Shown here: positions 9,372 to 18,500 of the stretch, one piece after another
How the letters are laid out: each line of letters starts with the position of its first letter
How positions within the stretch are numbered: position 1 is the stretch's first letter
Assembly (NCBI GenBank): GCA_026225215.1
Contig: JAMFSI010000110.1
Location: forward strand, 1-64,000
Direction of reading: 5' to 3'
Length of the DNA stretch: 64,000 bases
From: Sphingomonas palustris
Lineage (GTDB): Bacteria; Pseudomonadota; Alphaproteobacteria; Sphingomonadales; Sphingomonadaceae
The notes under the pieces: generated by a model
What the model saw: only the letters and a program-made list of their open reading frames with translations
What the model was told of the DNA's origin: nothing
Database searches by the model: none
Program-made: the position numbers and the translations under genes

Positions 9372-9401
9372 TAAGATGCTGTCGCAGTGGAGACCTTATT
9401 T

Positions 9402-10664
9402 ATGAAGATCGGCCTCCGCATGCGTTCGATCGCGCTTGCCGAACAATTGGGGCCTGGCCTCATCACCGGCGCGGCCGACGACGATCCCAGCGGCATCGCC
9501 ACCTATTCCCAGGCGGGCGCGCAAGCAGGCTTTGGTCTGCTGTGGACGATGGTGCTGACTTATCCGCTGATGTGCGCGGTGCAATTGGCCAGCGCTTATA
9601 TCGGCCGAGTCACCGGGATCGGTCTGGCGGCGAATATGGAGAAAATTTTTCCGGCCTGGCTGGTGACCGGTCTGGTCGCGCTGCTGTTCGTGGCCAATAC
9701 CATCAATATCGGCGCGGATCTGGCGGCGATGGGCGCTGCCGGCAAGCTGGTGTTTGGCGGCAGCGAGCACCTGCTGACATTCCTGTTCGCGGTGGGTTCG
9801 CTCATCCTGCAGATGTTCGTACCTTATCATCGTTACGCCGCGATGCTGAAATGGCTGACCCTGGTGCTCTTCGCTTATTTCGCGGTGCTGTTGTTCGTGC
9901 ACTTGGATGCAAAGGCGCTCATTGCCGGTCTCGTCATTCCGCGCATCGCCAATTCCGGTTTCGTCACCACCATCGTCGCGCTGTTCGGCACGACCATCAG
10001 CCCCTATCTGTTTTTCTGGCAAAGCGCGCAGGAGGTCGAGGAGCTCAATAGCAATGACAAGGCGCAGCCTTTGGTCGACCAGCCATCGCAAGCCCGGCGC
10101 GAATTCCGCCGGATCTGGTTCGACACGTTGACCGGCATGGGCTTTTCGACGCTCGTAGCCATGGCGATCATCGTCGCGACTGCGGCCACCCTGCATGTCC
10201 GCGGGATTACCGATATCCAGTCGGCGGCGCAGGCCGCTCAGGCGCTGGAGCCGGTCGCCGGAAAATTCGCCTTTTTCCTCTTCGCTCTGGGCATCATGGG
10301 GACAGGCTTGCTGGCTATTCCGGTCCTGGCGGGTTCTGCAGCCTATGCCATCGGCGATAGCCGAGGCTGGCGGGCCGGGCTCGACTTCAAACCCTGGGAG
10401 GCAACCGGGTTTTACACCGTGATCGGCATGGCGACATTGCTCGGCATCGCCATCGACTGGTCGCCGCTCGATCCGATGAAAGCGCTGTTCTGGAGCGCGG
10501 TGATCAATGGCGTCGTCGCCGTGCCGATCATGGTGGCGATGATGATCGTGGTCGGCCGTCACAGCCGGATGGGCAAATTTACCGCGCCGCGTTCCATTAC
10601 CTGGCTGGGCTGGGCGGCGACGCTGATCATGGGCGTGGCTGCGGTTGCGATGTTTGTGGTGTGA
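9402..10664 (+). CDS. Nramp-like divalent metal ion transporter
   Basis: The 420-residue protein has about 11 membrane helices. The first helix carries DDDPSGIATYSQAGAQAG, where canonical Nramp/MntH proteins have DPGN. The sixth carries TTISPYLFFWQ, without the usual metal-binding Met-Pro-His. It therefore belongs to a non-canonical branch of the family; transport of a divalent cation across the inner membrane is likely but the ion (Mn, Mg or other) is not predictable. The ATG at 9402 is preferred because GGAG lies 10 bases upstream. An EcfG-like promoter sits at 9347. Confidence 0.85.
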   Translation: MKIGLRMRSIALAEQLGPGLITGAADDDPSGIATYSQAGAQAGFGLLWTMVLTYPLMCAVQLASAYIGRVTGIGLAANMEKIFPAWLVTGLVALLFVANTINIGADLAAMGAAGKLVFGGSEHLLTFLFAVGSLILQMFVPYHRYAAMLKWLTLVLFAYFAVLLFVHLDAKALIAGLVIPRIANSGFVTTIVALFGTTISPYLFFWQSAQEVEELNSNDKAQPLVDQPSQARREFRRIWFDTLTGMGFSTLVAMAIIVATAATLHVRGITDIQSAAQAAQALEPVAGKFAFFLFALGIMGTGLLAIPVLAGSAAYAIGDSRGWRAGLDFKPWEATGFYTVIGMATLLGIAIDWSPLDPMKALFWSAVINGVVAVPIMVAMMIVVGRHSRMGKFTAPRSITWLGWAATLIMGVAAVAMFVV

Positions 10665-10928
10665 GGCTGGTAATTCGCGCCGATGCCACCTGAGGCGTAC
10701 CCGCCCGGTCCTTTTTCGATGGTACTTTTGAGTTTGGTCCTTGTTTGAGTGGTCTGCACGCACCAGACCGCACCCCAGGCCGAACCGTTTGAGGCATACC
10801 CAAAAGAGACCTGAGGGAAATCGCCTCCGCAAAGGCTGCGAACCGGCAGGACAGCGCGGCCATCAAAGCGACCAAGCCAAGCGGAAACTACCGAAGGCAG
10901 GGGAGCTGCGCGGCTCCCCCGTGGAACT

Positions 10929-11459
10929 CTAGCAAGCGCCCGCCTGATGCGCGCCATAGCTTGCCTGACTCGGAGTGTATTTGTCACCCGCGCTGGACGA
11001 TAGTTGTTCAATTAGCCCATGGCACGAAAAACCTTGCATACTCAGATACTGCTTCGCAGACTTCGCAGCGTTTTCATTCCAATCGACAGTTAAAGAATCT
11101 ACAGCTGCCGTAGCATCTTCAACCGAATAGCCATCCCCAGCCCCAGAGGATAGTTGGAAAATCAACCCCTTCCTAGAGAAGCCCTGTATACTCAAATACT
11201 GTTCGGCGGATCTGGCAGCATTATTTTGAGGGCCGGTAAGGCTCGGCGCCGCTTCGCCTTCTTTAGAAACTTCACCTCCACTTGGGGCTAAGTTGCTTGG
11301 GGGGCTTTGTTCCGCCCCGCTTTGCGCGCTGCTAGTGGTCTGACCCCTCCCATGCTTGTCTGGCCCGACGATGGAACCAATGGCGGCCCAGCCAGCCAAA
11401 ACGCCAACAACAATCAAGCAGCCTTTACCAAGACCGCCAGCCTTCTTCTGATCGTTCAC
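10929..11459 (-). CDS. Ltp-type surface protein with two host-cell-surface lipoprotein repeats
   Basis: The 176-residue protein has one N-terminal membrane segment (about residues 12-30, GCLIVVGVLAGWAAIGSIV), a polar Ser/Gln/Gly linker, then two repeats of about 45 residues. Each repeat contains A..SA.QYLS.QGFS..GLI.QLSS and the first continues with a DGYSVEDATAAVDSLTVDWN segment. This is the Ltp domain, whose phage TP-J34 member blocks injection of superinfecting phage DNA. There is no lipobox, so anchoring is probably by the helix. It sits in a patch with ParDE and no core genes, which fits accessory or prophage-derived DNA. A defence role is inference. Confidence 0.75.
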   Translation of the reverse strand: MNDQKKAGGLGKGCLIVVGVLAGWAAIGSIVGPDKHGRGQTTSSAQSGAEQSPPSNLAPSGGEVSKEGEAAPSLTGPQNNAARSAEQYLSIQGFSRKGLIFQLSSGAGDGYSVEDATAAVDSLTVDWNENAAKSAKQYLSMQGFSCHGLIEQLSSSAGDKYTPSQASYGAHQAGAC

Positions 11460-12030
11460 AATTTACCCCTTCGTCGCACCTCAAGGCGCCACGCTAGGCG
11501 ACAACCGTTGATTTACAGCGACCTGTATTCATGTCTGGAAATAAATGGAAGACGGCATAGATCAGCACAGGCTTCCGTTGTTCCCCATAAGGGGAGGTTG
11601 GGGGCAACATCGCGCATTGTCGGGTTCACCACGCGCTTTCCCGACAGGTCTGGTGATGAGAATTTTGCTGGGGCTGGCCATTTTACCGGCGCAGTTTGTG
11701 CATGCCCTCGACCATAAGCTCGCGATAGCTGCGCCGAATGCTGTCGTTTGACCGCCTCTTCGTCCTATACCTCGTTACGGCAATGCTGTTTTTCGGTACA
11801 TTGGTGAGAATACTGTTTCAAATTTTTCTTTGGGCAATCCAAAGCGCAAGAATGCCGAAGCAGTAACGAACGTCCGCAACGTTGTCGGGTCCTGACAGGC
11901 AGCTTTTTTCCCGATTGGGTTGATAGCTGCCCATCCGGACGGCCAGCGCTTTGCACGCGATCGCTGGCCAGTGATCGGTTTTTCCCCGGTCCTTTTTGGG
12001 TGTACCCAAAAAAACGCCGATGGATTGGCG
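11460..12030. other. Non-coding accessory stretch
   Basis: I see no convincing gene here. Short open frames on both strands lack ribosome sites and recognisable sequence. Near 11988-12013 there is GGTCCTTTTTGGGTGTACCC followed by a run of A, a short palindrome that resembles sequence at 10708-10730 and, inverted, at 10790-10810. These could be decayed attachment-type or terminator sequences flanking the Ltp gene. Confidence 0.4.
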
Positions 12031-12360
12031 CTAGCTGTCGTCGTCATCAGCCAACCAAGCGGGAATATCGCGCTTGGCGTGTAGCACCCGCCAGACATCT
12101 ACATGGGATTCCAGTTCGAGGTAGAACACGATCCACGGAAACCCTTTGAGCCGCACCGTCCTCAAGCCGGGAAGATTTAGGTCGTGCGACCAGCGCGGAG
12201 AGCCGGCCGAAGGTGTGTCGCCGATGAAAGTGTAAGCCGTTTCGAGCGCATCAATGAAGGCATTGGCGACATCCGCTCCCGCTTCACCGGCGTAATGGTC
12301 GATCGCAGCATCCAGGTCCACGCGCGCCCTGGCGCGTTGCCTGACCAGCTTCTCGGTCAC
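12031..12360 (-). CDS. parE: ParE-family toxin
   Basis: This 109-residue product matches RelE/ParE-superfamily toxins: an N-terminal helix with AIDHYAGEAGADVANAFIDALE, then SPRWSHDLNLPGLRTVRLKGFPWIVFYLE and VWRVLHAKRDIPAWL. ParE toxins inhibit DNA gyrase. The GTG start at 12360 overlaps the antitoxin stop as GTGA, the usual coupled arrangement. Length is normal and no lesion is visible. Confidence 0.9.
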   Translation of the reverse strand: MTEKLVRQRARARVDLDAAIDHYAGEAGADVANAFIDALETAYTFIGDTPSAGSPRWSHDLNLPGLRTVRLKGFPWIVFYLELESHVDVWRVLHAKRDIPAWLADDDDS

Positions 12361-12596
12361 GACGCCCTGCGGTGCTTCACTCGCTCGCGAAGGCTCTGGA
12401 AGTAGCTGGGATCGACCGGCTCGGTTACCTCGGAACTCGCCCCTTCGAGAAGCATCTGGCGAAGGCACTGGACGTCCTGATCCTTGCGGATCAATTCCCG
12501 CACATACTCGCTGCTCGTGCCGTAGCCGCGCGCATTGACCTGCTGATCGATAAACGCCTTCAAGGCGTCGGGAAGCGAGATGTTCATCGTGGTCAT
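12357..12596 (-). CDS. parD: ParD-family antitoxin
   Basis: The 79-residue protein begins MTTMNISLPDALKAFIDQQV, the ribbon-helix-helix start of ParD/CopG antitoxins, followed by GYGTSSEYVRELIRKDQD. The RHH part would bind its own promoter and the C-terminal helices neutralise ParE. The ATG at 12596 starts the family domain. The gene is immediately upstream of and coupled to parE. Confidence 0.9.
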   Translation of the reverse strand: MTTMNISLPDALKAFIDQQVNARGYGTSSEYVRELIRKDQDVQCLRQMLLEGASSEVTEPVDPSYFQSLRERVKHRRAS

Positions 12597-12747
12597 GGAT
12601 GGGGCAATTATCATCTTTGGCAAAAATTGGCAAGGATCGCCGCGATCCTCATGAGGTGTATGCAAAGCGCACCGAGTTTATGCGATACTAGCCATGCGGG
12701 CGCGGATCGGACGTCTTCACTCTGGACATGCGGGTGATTGCACCTAT

Positions 12748-12762
12748 ATACTGATCGGTATG
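12748..12762. promoter_or_regulatory. TetR-family operator overlapping the tetR start codon
   Basis: ATACTGATCGGTATG at 12748-12762 is an imperfect dyad that includes the start codon of the regulator. A closely related sequence lies at 13514-13529 upstream of the efflux operon and a weaker one at 13464-13478. TATACT at 12747-12752 could be a -10 box; transcription would then start at or next to the ATG, giving a leaderless message. Confidence 0.6.
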
Positions 12763-13368
12763 GAAACCCTGTTAGCCCCAGTTCGCGGACGTCCGCGTGA
12801 GTTTTGCCCGGAGAAAGCGCTGGCCGCAGCGCTGCGGGTATTCTGGCGACGTGGCTATGAAGGCGCTTCGATCTCGGAACTGACCGAAGAAATGGGCATC
12901 ACCCGCCCCAGCCTTTATGCCTGCTTCGGCAATAAGGAAGCGCTGTTTCGCAAGGCGTTCGACCTCTACGAGCGCGACAAGCTATCCTATGTCAGCTTGG
13001 CGCTGGAGGCGCCCACCGCACGCGGTGTAGCCGAGCGACTCTTGCGCGGCGGTCTGGCCATTCAATGCAGTGATGGTGAACCGCAAGGTTGTCTGGGGGT
13101 GATCAGCTCGGTCACTTGCGGTGCTGAAGCCGAATCGCTCAGAACCGAAGTGATCGCGCGGCGTGCCCCGGCAGACGCCGCAGTGGTTGCGCGGTTCGCC
13201 CGGGCGCAGGCGGAGGGAGATATTCCCGATTCGATCGAGCCTGACGCATTGGCTTGCTACCTCATGACCGTATTGCAAGGCATGGCGGTCAAGGCGGCGG
13301 CGGGGACACCACGTGCGTCACTGGAACGGCTGATCGAGACGACGCTGACTATGTGGCCGGGCAAGTAA
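12760..13368 (+). CDS. TetR/AcrR-family transcriptional regulator
   Basis: The 202-residue protein has an N-terminal TetR helix-turn-helix (RGRPREFCPEKALAAAL, GYEGASISELTEEMGITRPSLYACFGNKEALFRKAF, residues 9-60) and a helical C-terminal ligand domain. It lies directly upstream of an RND efflux operon, and similar operator-like sites occur at its own start and in front of that operon, so it is probably the operon's drug-responsive repressor. No Shine-Dalgarno sequence precedes the ATG; a leaderless transcript would explain this. Confidence 0.88.
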   Translation: METLLAPVRGRPREFCPEKALAAALRVFWRRGYEGASISELTEEMGITRPSLYACFGNKEALFRKAFDLYERDKLSYVSLALEAPTARGVAERLLRGGLAIQCSDGEPQGCLGVISSVTCGAEAESLRTEVIARRAPADAAVVARFARAQAEGDIPDSIEPDALACYLMTVLQGMAVKAAAGTPRASLERLIETTLTMWPGK

Positions 13369-13463
13369 GCCGAATAAGCTCTGAGTGTGTTGTCGCATCG
13401 TGTGGTGCCAAAAGCCGGCACTCCTTTTCACGGTGCCACGGCGGAAATCCGCCGCAAAATAAA

Positions 13464-13529
13464 ATACCAAACGGTACGGAATTCGACTTGACGGCGACTT
13501 GTTCTGTCAATACATACTGACCGGTACAT
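13464..13529 (+). promoter_or_regulatory. Promoter and operators of the RND efflux operon
   Basis: TTGACG at 13488-13493 and TACATA at 13511-13516 are separated by 17 bases and make a credible sigma-70 promoter. ATACTGACCGGTACAT at 13514-13529 overlaps the -10 and matches the site at the tetR start in most positions. ATACCAAACGGTACG at 13464-13478 is a possible second site just upstream. Binding there would block RNA polymerase. The region 13369-13769 holds no other clear gene; a 240-base leader separates the promoter from the first gene. Confidence 0.55.
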
Positions 13530-13769
13530 TAAGAGGATGTCGGGGCTTCGCAACAGGAGGCAGCATGCATCGAACCAGATTCAAGGCCTGCAACTGACAG
13601 GCTGACATAAAGCGCGTCCGCCATCGCGGCGCGGAATTCCTGCAACCAAGACGGTTGTCGCAGCCCATCGGGTTCGTGGCCGTCTTCTTAACTTCACCGG
13701 ATGCGCTGCATTTGCCGGAAGGCTGAGCGTCGCAACTATTCCTGACCCACCGCAGCAGGGGGCAAGTTC

Positions 13770-14237
13770 ATGGCTTATTTCGATCCAAACTATGCATTTT
13801 CGTCGGTTGCCGCCTCTCCAGTGCAGGCGCCCGAGGATGTCCTGTCGCAGTTGGGCGGCTTTGCGCCGGCCCCGGTCGAGTCGGAGGTCGAGCCCAGCAG
13901 CTTCGATCACACCGAATGGGCGGTCATCACGCTGGCTCGTCAGGATAGTCTGGAAACACTGCGCGAGCCGCGGCGCTCCAAGCTCGGTGAGTTGATCTTT
14001 GGCAAACCCCGCCATTACACGCTTGCCGGCGAGAGGCTGGAAGCGCTGCGCCGGATTGCCGTGGAGGCCTGGCGCAAGCCGCAGAACCTCTCGCTGCAAG
14101 CACTGGGCGCCTTCATTTCGGTCGGTTTCACCAGTGCCCAACTGGCCCTGCTGCTATCGACCACCGGCGCGCTGCCGGCGATGGCCAGCCTGATTGCTCA
14201 CGCCGCCCCGAAAATCATGTCGAGGAAATCCGCGTGA
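13770..14237 (+). CDS. Conserved-looking hypothetical protein at the head of the efflux operon
   Basis: I do not recognise this 155-residue protein. It has an acidic, disordered-looking N-terminal half, a basic middle segment (GKPRHYTLAGERLEALRRIAVEAWRKP) and a hydrophobic stretch at residues 115-145 that could be one membrane segment or an amphipathic hairpin. AGGGGGCAAG precedes the ATG. Its stop overlaps a possible GTG start of the adaptor gene, so it is part of the operon and may modulate the pump. Confidence 0.65.
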   Translation: MAYFDPNYAFSSVAASPVQAPEDVLSQLGGFAPAPVESEVEPSSFDHTEWAVITLARQDSLETLREPRRSKLGELIFGKPRHYTLAGERLEALRRIAVEAWRKPQNLSLQALGAFISVGFTSAQLALLLSTTGALPAMASLIAHAAPKIMSRKSA

Positions 14238-14239
14238 AT

Positions 14240-15502
14240 ATGCCGGTTCACATCGACACTCCGCCTGTGGAAACCACCGAAACGCCGCCTCGATCGGGCC
14301 TGTCCACGCGCAATGTCGCGATCGGGGTGATCGGAGCGGCGGTGTTGCTCGGACTGGGCTGGAAGTTCACCAGCGGCCCTGCCGCGCCGCCCGCGCCGCC
14401 GCCTGCGGTGGTCAGCGTCGCCACGCCGATCGCTCGCGATGTCCTGCAGTGGGACGATTATGTCGGTCGCTTCGCGCCGAGCCAGACGGTCGAGGTGCGC
14501 CCGCGCGTCTCGGGCGCGGTCACCGGCCTCCATTTCCGCGATGGCGCCATCGTCCATCGCGGCGATCTGCTGTTCACTATCGACCCTCGGCCCTTCGCAG
14601 CCACGCTGGCCGAAGCCACGGCCAACGTCGCCAGCGCCCGCAGCACGCTGGCGTTGGCGCGTTCGGATTATGCCCGCGTGCGCGCGCTGACCGGCGACGA
14701 AGCGGTTTCCGCCAGCGAAGCCGATTCCCTGCGCGCCAAGGTCCAGGCGGCTGAGGCTGCGCTGGCTGCGGCGCAGGCTCGCCAGCAGGCCCGCGCGCTC
14801 GATGTCTCGTTTACCCAGGTGCGTGCGCCGATCTCAGGCCGCATTTCCAGCCGGCGGGTGGATATCGGCAATCTCGTGTCGGGCGATGCCGGCAGCAATG
14901 CGACGCTGCTGACCACGATCAATGCGCTTGATCCGATCTATTTCGGCTTCGACGCCTCCGAAGGACTGTTCCTCAAGGCGCAGCGCGATCGCGCCGCCGG
15001 CCATGCCGCCACCGAAGTCGAAGTGCGCCTGCAAGACGAGTCCGGCTACCGCTGGCACGGCAAGCTCGATTTCGCCGACAACGGCCTCGATCCGCGCTCG
15101 GGCACGATCCGCCTGCGCGCCACTTTCGCCAACCCCGGCATGTTCCTGACTGCCGGCATGTTCGGCAATATGCGGCTTGCCAGTGGCGGCACCGTGCATG
15201 CGCTGCTGGTGCCCGACCAGGCGATCGCCTCCGACCAGGCGCGCAAGACCGTGCTGGTCGTCAGCGATGACGGCACCGTAACGGCCAAGCCGGTCGAACT
15301 GGGTGCGTTGGTCGATGGCCTGCGGATCGTCCGCTCCGGTCTCGCCCCCAGTGACCGAGTCATCATCGGCAATATCGTAGCGGCCATCCCTGGTTCGAAG
15401 GTCAAGGTCCAAGCCGGGCATATCGCGCCCGACCCGACCGCCGCTACCACCGATCCCGAAGCCTCCGCACCAGTCGCGGCGCAAGCCACGCTGGTTCGCT
15501 GA
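14240..15502 (+). CDS. RND efflux periplasmic adaptor (membrane fusion protein)
   Basis: The protein of about 420 residues has an N-terminal membrane anchor (NVAIGVIGAAVLLGLGWKF), a Pro-rich linker, a beta-barrel/lipoyl part (RPRVSGAVTGLHFRDGAIV, later QVRAPISGRISSR), an alpha hairpin rich in Ala and a C-terminal membrane-proximal domain. It bridges the inner-membrane pump and outer-membrane channel. Translation may start at ATG 14240 or at GTG 14234, which overlaps the previous stop. The pump gene follows after 70 bases. Confidence 0.93.
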   Translation: MPVHIDTPPVETTETPPRSGLSTRNVAIGVIGAAVLLGLGWKFTSGPAAPPAPPPAVVSVATPIARDVLQWDDYVGRFAPSQTVEVRPRVSGAVTGLHFRDGAIVHRGDLLFTIDPRPFAATLAEATANVASARSTLALARSDYARVRALTGDEAVSASEADSLRAKVQAAEAALAAAQARQQARALDVSFTQVRAPISGRISSRRVDIGNLVSGDAGSNATLLTTINALDPIYFGFDASEGLFLKAQRDRAAGHAATEVEVRLQDESGYRWHGKLDFADNGLDPRSGTIRLRATFANPGMFLTAGMFGNMRLASGGTVHALLVPDQAIASDQARKTVLVVSDDGTVTAKPVELGALVDGLRIVRSGLAPSDRVIIGNIVAAIPGSKVKVQAGHIAPDPTAATTDPEASAPVAAQATLVR

Positions 15503-15572
15503 GCCCCCCGGCGAGTTAAGCCTCCCCCCTGCCCCAAGCTCGCCGGGGGAATCTTTTACCAAGGACAAACCG

Positions 15573-18500
15573 ATGCGGTTATCGCGCTTCTTCATCGATC
15601 GGCCGATCTTCGCCGCCGTGATCGCGGTGCTGATCACCGTGGTCGGCGCGCTGGCCTATTTCAGCCTGCCGATCAGCCAATATCCGAACATCGTGCCGCC
15701 AACGGTCACCGTTACCGCGACGTACCCGGGGGCCTCGGCCGAAACCGTGGCCAACACCGTTGCCGCGCCGATCGAGCAGGAAATCAATGGCGTCGACAAC
15801 ATGCTTTACATGAGCAGCCAGTCGACCGGTGACGGCAAGGTGACGATCACCGTCACCTTCAAGATCGGCACCAACCTCGATACCGCGCAGGTGCTGGTGC
15901 AGAACCGCGTCGCTGTCGCCGTGCCGCGCTTGCCCGAGGACGTCCAGCGGCTCGGGGTGGTAACGCGCAAGGCCTCGTCAGACTTCCTGCTGATCGTGAA
16001 CCTGCAATCGCCCGACGGCAGCCTCGATCGCAATTACCTGTCGAACTATGCGCTGACGCAAGTGCGCGACCGCCTCGCGCGCCTCGATGGCGTGGGCGAC
16101 GTGCAATTGTTCGGCTCGCGCGACTATTCGATGCGGGTGTGGATCGACCCCGGTCGCGCCGCCACGCTCAACCTGACCGCCGGCGAGATCGTTGCCGCGC
16201 TGCGTGCGCAGAACGTCCAGGTTTCGACCGGCGCGCTCGGCCAGTCGCCCGATACCACGAACCAGTCGTTCCAGGTCGGCGTCGAGATGCAGGGGCGGTT
16301 GACCGACCCGCAGCAATTTGCCGATGTCGTCATTCGGACCGATGCCGATGGCCATCAGGTGCGCGTCGGCGACGTCGCCCGGGTCGAACTGGGCGCGGCG
16401 GATTATAGCATCAACACTTATCTCAGCGGCAAGCCGACCGTGGTTATCGCCACCTTGCAACGCCCAGGCTCGAACGCGCTGAGCGCCGCCAATGCCATCA
16501 ATGCCGAGATGAAGACCATCGCCAAGACCTTCCCCAAGGGGATGGAATACAGCGTCATCTACAATCCCACCGAATTCATCAGCCAGTCGATCGACGCCGT
16601 CTACCATACCTTGCTCGAAGCGATGGTGCTGGTGGTGATCGTCATCCTGGTGTTCCTGCAGAACTGGCGCGCGGCGGTGATCCCGATCATCGCCATCCCG
16701 GTCTCGCTGATCGGCACTTTCACAATGCTGGCCGCAGTGGGTTATTCGCTGAACAATCTGTCGCTGTTCGGGCTGGTGCTGGCGATAGGCATCGTCGTCG
16801 ATGATGCAATCGTCGTCGTCGAAAATGTCGAGCGCAATATCGAGGAGGGAATGACCCCACTCGAAGCCGCGCGCTTCTCGATGGACGAGGTTTCGGGCGC
16901 GCTGGTGGCGATCGCGCTGGTGCTCTGCGCGGTGTTCGTGCCGACGCTGTTCATCAGCGGCATTTCCGGCGCTTTCTATCAGCAATTTGCGGTGACGATT
17001 GCTACGGCAACGGTGATTTCACTGGTGCTGTCGCTGACGCTCTCGCCGGCGCTGGCGGCGATGCTGCTGCACCGCCCGCAGGAGGATGCGACTCCCGCCG
17101 ATGCGCCGGTCTGGCGGCGCGGGCTGGCGCGGGCTGCGGATGGCTTCAATCGCGGTTTCGCGCGGTTGAGCGATGGCTATGCGCGGCTGACGCGGGTGCT
17201 GGTCCAGCGGCCCGGCACGATGCTGACGACTTATGCCGCGCTGATCCTCGCCACCATCGGTCTGTTCTGGGTAACGCCGGGTGGGTTCATCCCCCAGCAG
17301 GACCAGGGCTACTTCCTCTGCGCCGCCTTCCTGCCGCCGGGCGCTTCGCTAGAACGGACCGACGCGGTCACCCGCGAGATCGCGGCGCGTATCCTGCCGA
17401 TCAAGGGTATTCGCGGTGCGGTGATGTTCGCCGGCTTCCACGGCCCGTCGCAGACCGCTGCGCCCAATGCCGCCGCGATCTACTTCCCCTTCAAGAGCTT
17501 CGACGAACGCAAGCCCGATGGCGCTACCTATGACAAGATCCTGGAGCAGACACACAAGGCCATGGCCGGCTACGACAAGGCCATGATCGTCATGCTGCCG
17601 CCGCCGACCATTGCCGGCATCGTGCCTGCGGGCGGCTACCGGCTGGAGATCGAGGACCGCAACGGCGGCAGCTATGCCGATCTCAACAAGGTGGCCGGCG
17701 GGTTGCTGGGCAAGGCCAATCAGACTCCGGGGCTGGCGCAGGTCTACTCGCTGTTCGATCTGGCCACGCCGCGCATCTTCGCCAATGTCGACCGGCGCAA
17801 GGCCGATCTGCTCGGTGTGCCCCCGGAACGCGTATTCGAGGCTCTGCAAGTCTACCTCGGTTCGGCCTTCGTCAACGACTTCAACCTGCTCGGCCGCACT
17901 TACCATGTGACCGCGCAGGCCGATGCACCGTACCGCCAGACCGTTGCCGATATCGCCAATCTCAAGACCCGCTCGGACTCCGGAGCGATGGTGCCGCTCG
18001 GTTCGGTCGCCACTTTCGAGAACAAGACCGGTCCCTATCGCGTGGTGCGCTACAATCTGAACCCGGCAATCGAGGTCGATGGCAACGTCGCCCCCGGCTA
18101 TTCCACCGGTCAGGCACTGGCGACGATGCAGAAGCTGGCTAACGACAATCTGCCCGCCGGCTATCAGGCGGAATGGACAGGTATCGCCTATCAGCAGACC
18201 ACCGCCGGCAATACCGCCGGGATTGTCTTCGGCATGGCGGTGTTCTTCGTCGGTCGGGTGCTCGCCGCGCCATATGAGAGCCTGACTCTGCCGCTCTCGA
18301 TCATCCACATCGTGCCGATGTGCCTGCTCGCGGCGATGCTCGGGGTGAACATCCGAGGGATGGATAATAATATCCTCACCCAGATCGGCCTCGTCGTGCT
18401 GATCGCGCTGGCTGCCAAGAACGCGATTCTGGTGGTCGAGTTCGCCAAGCAGGCGGAGGAGGAACAAGGCATGTCTCCGGTCGATGCCGCGGTCCACGCC

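Noticed and set aside
9396..10832. Long antisense open frame over the Nramp-like gene
   Set aside because: Composition is His/Arg/Gln-rich noise from the opposite strand of a membrane protein gene; no start signal.
11545..12098. Short open frames considered as genes beside ParDE
   Set aside because: No ribosome sites, no recognisable domain, and overlapping frames on both strands with equal claim.
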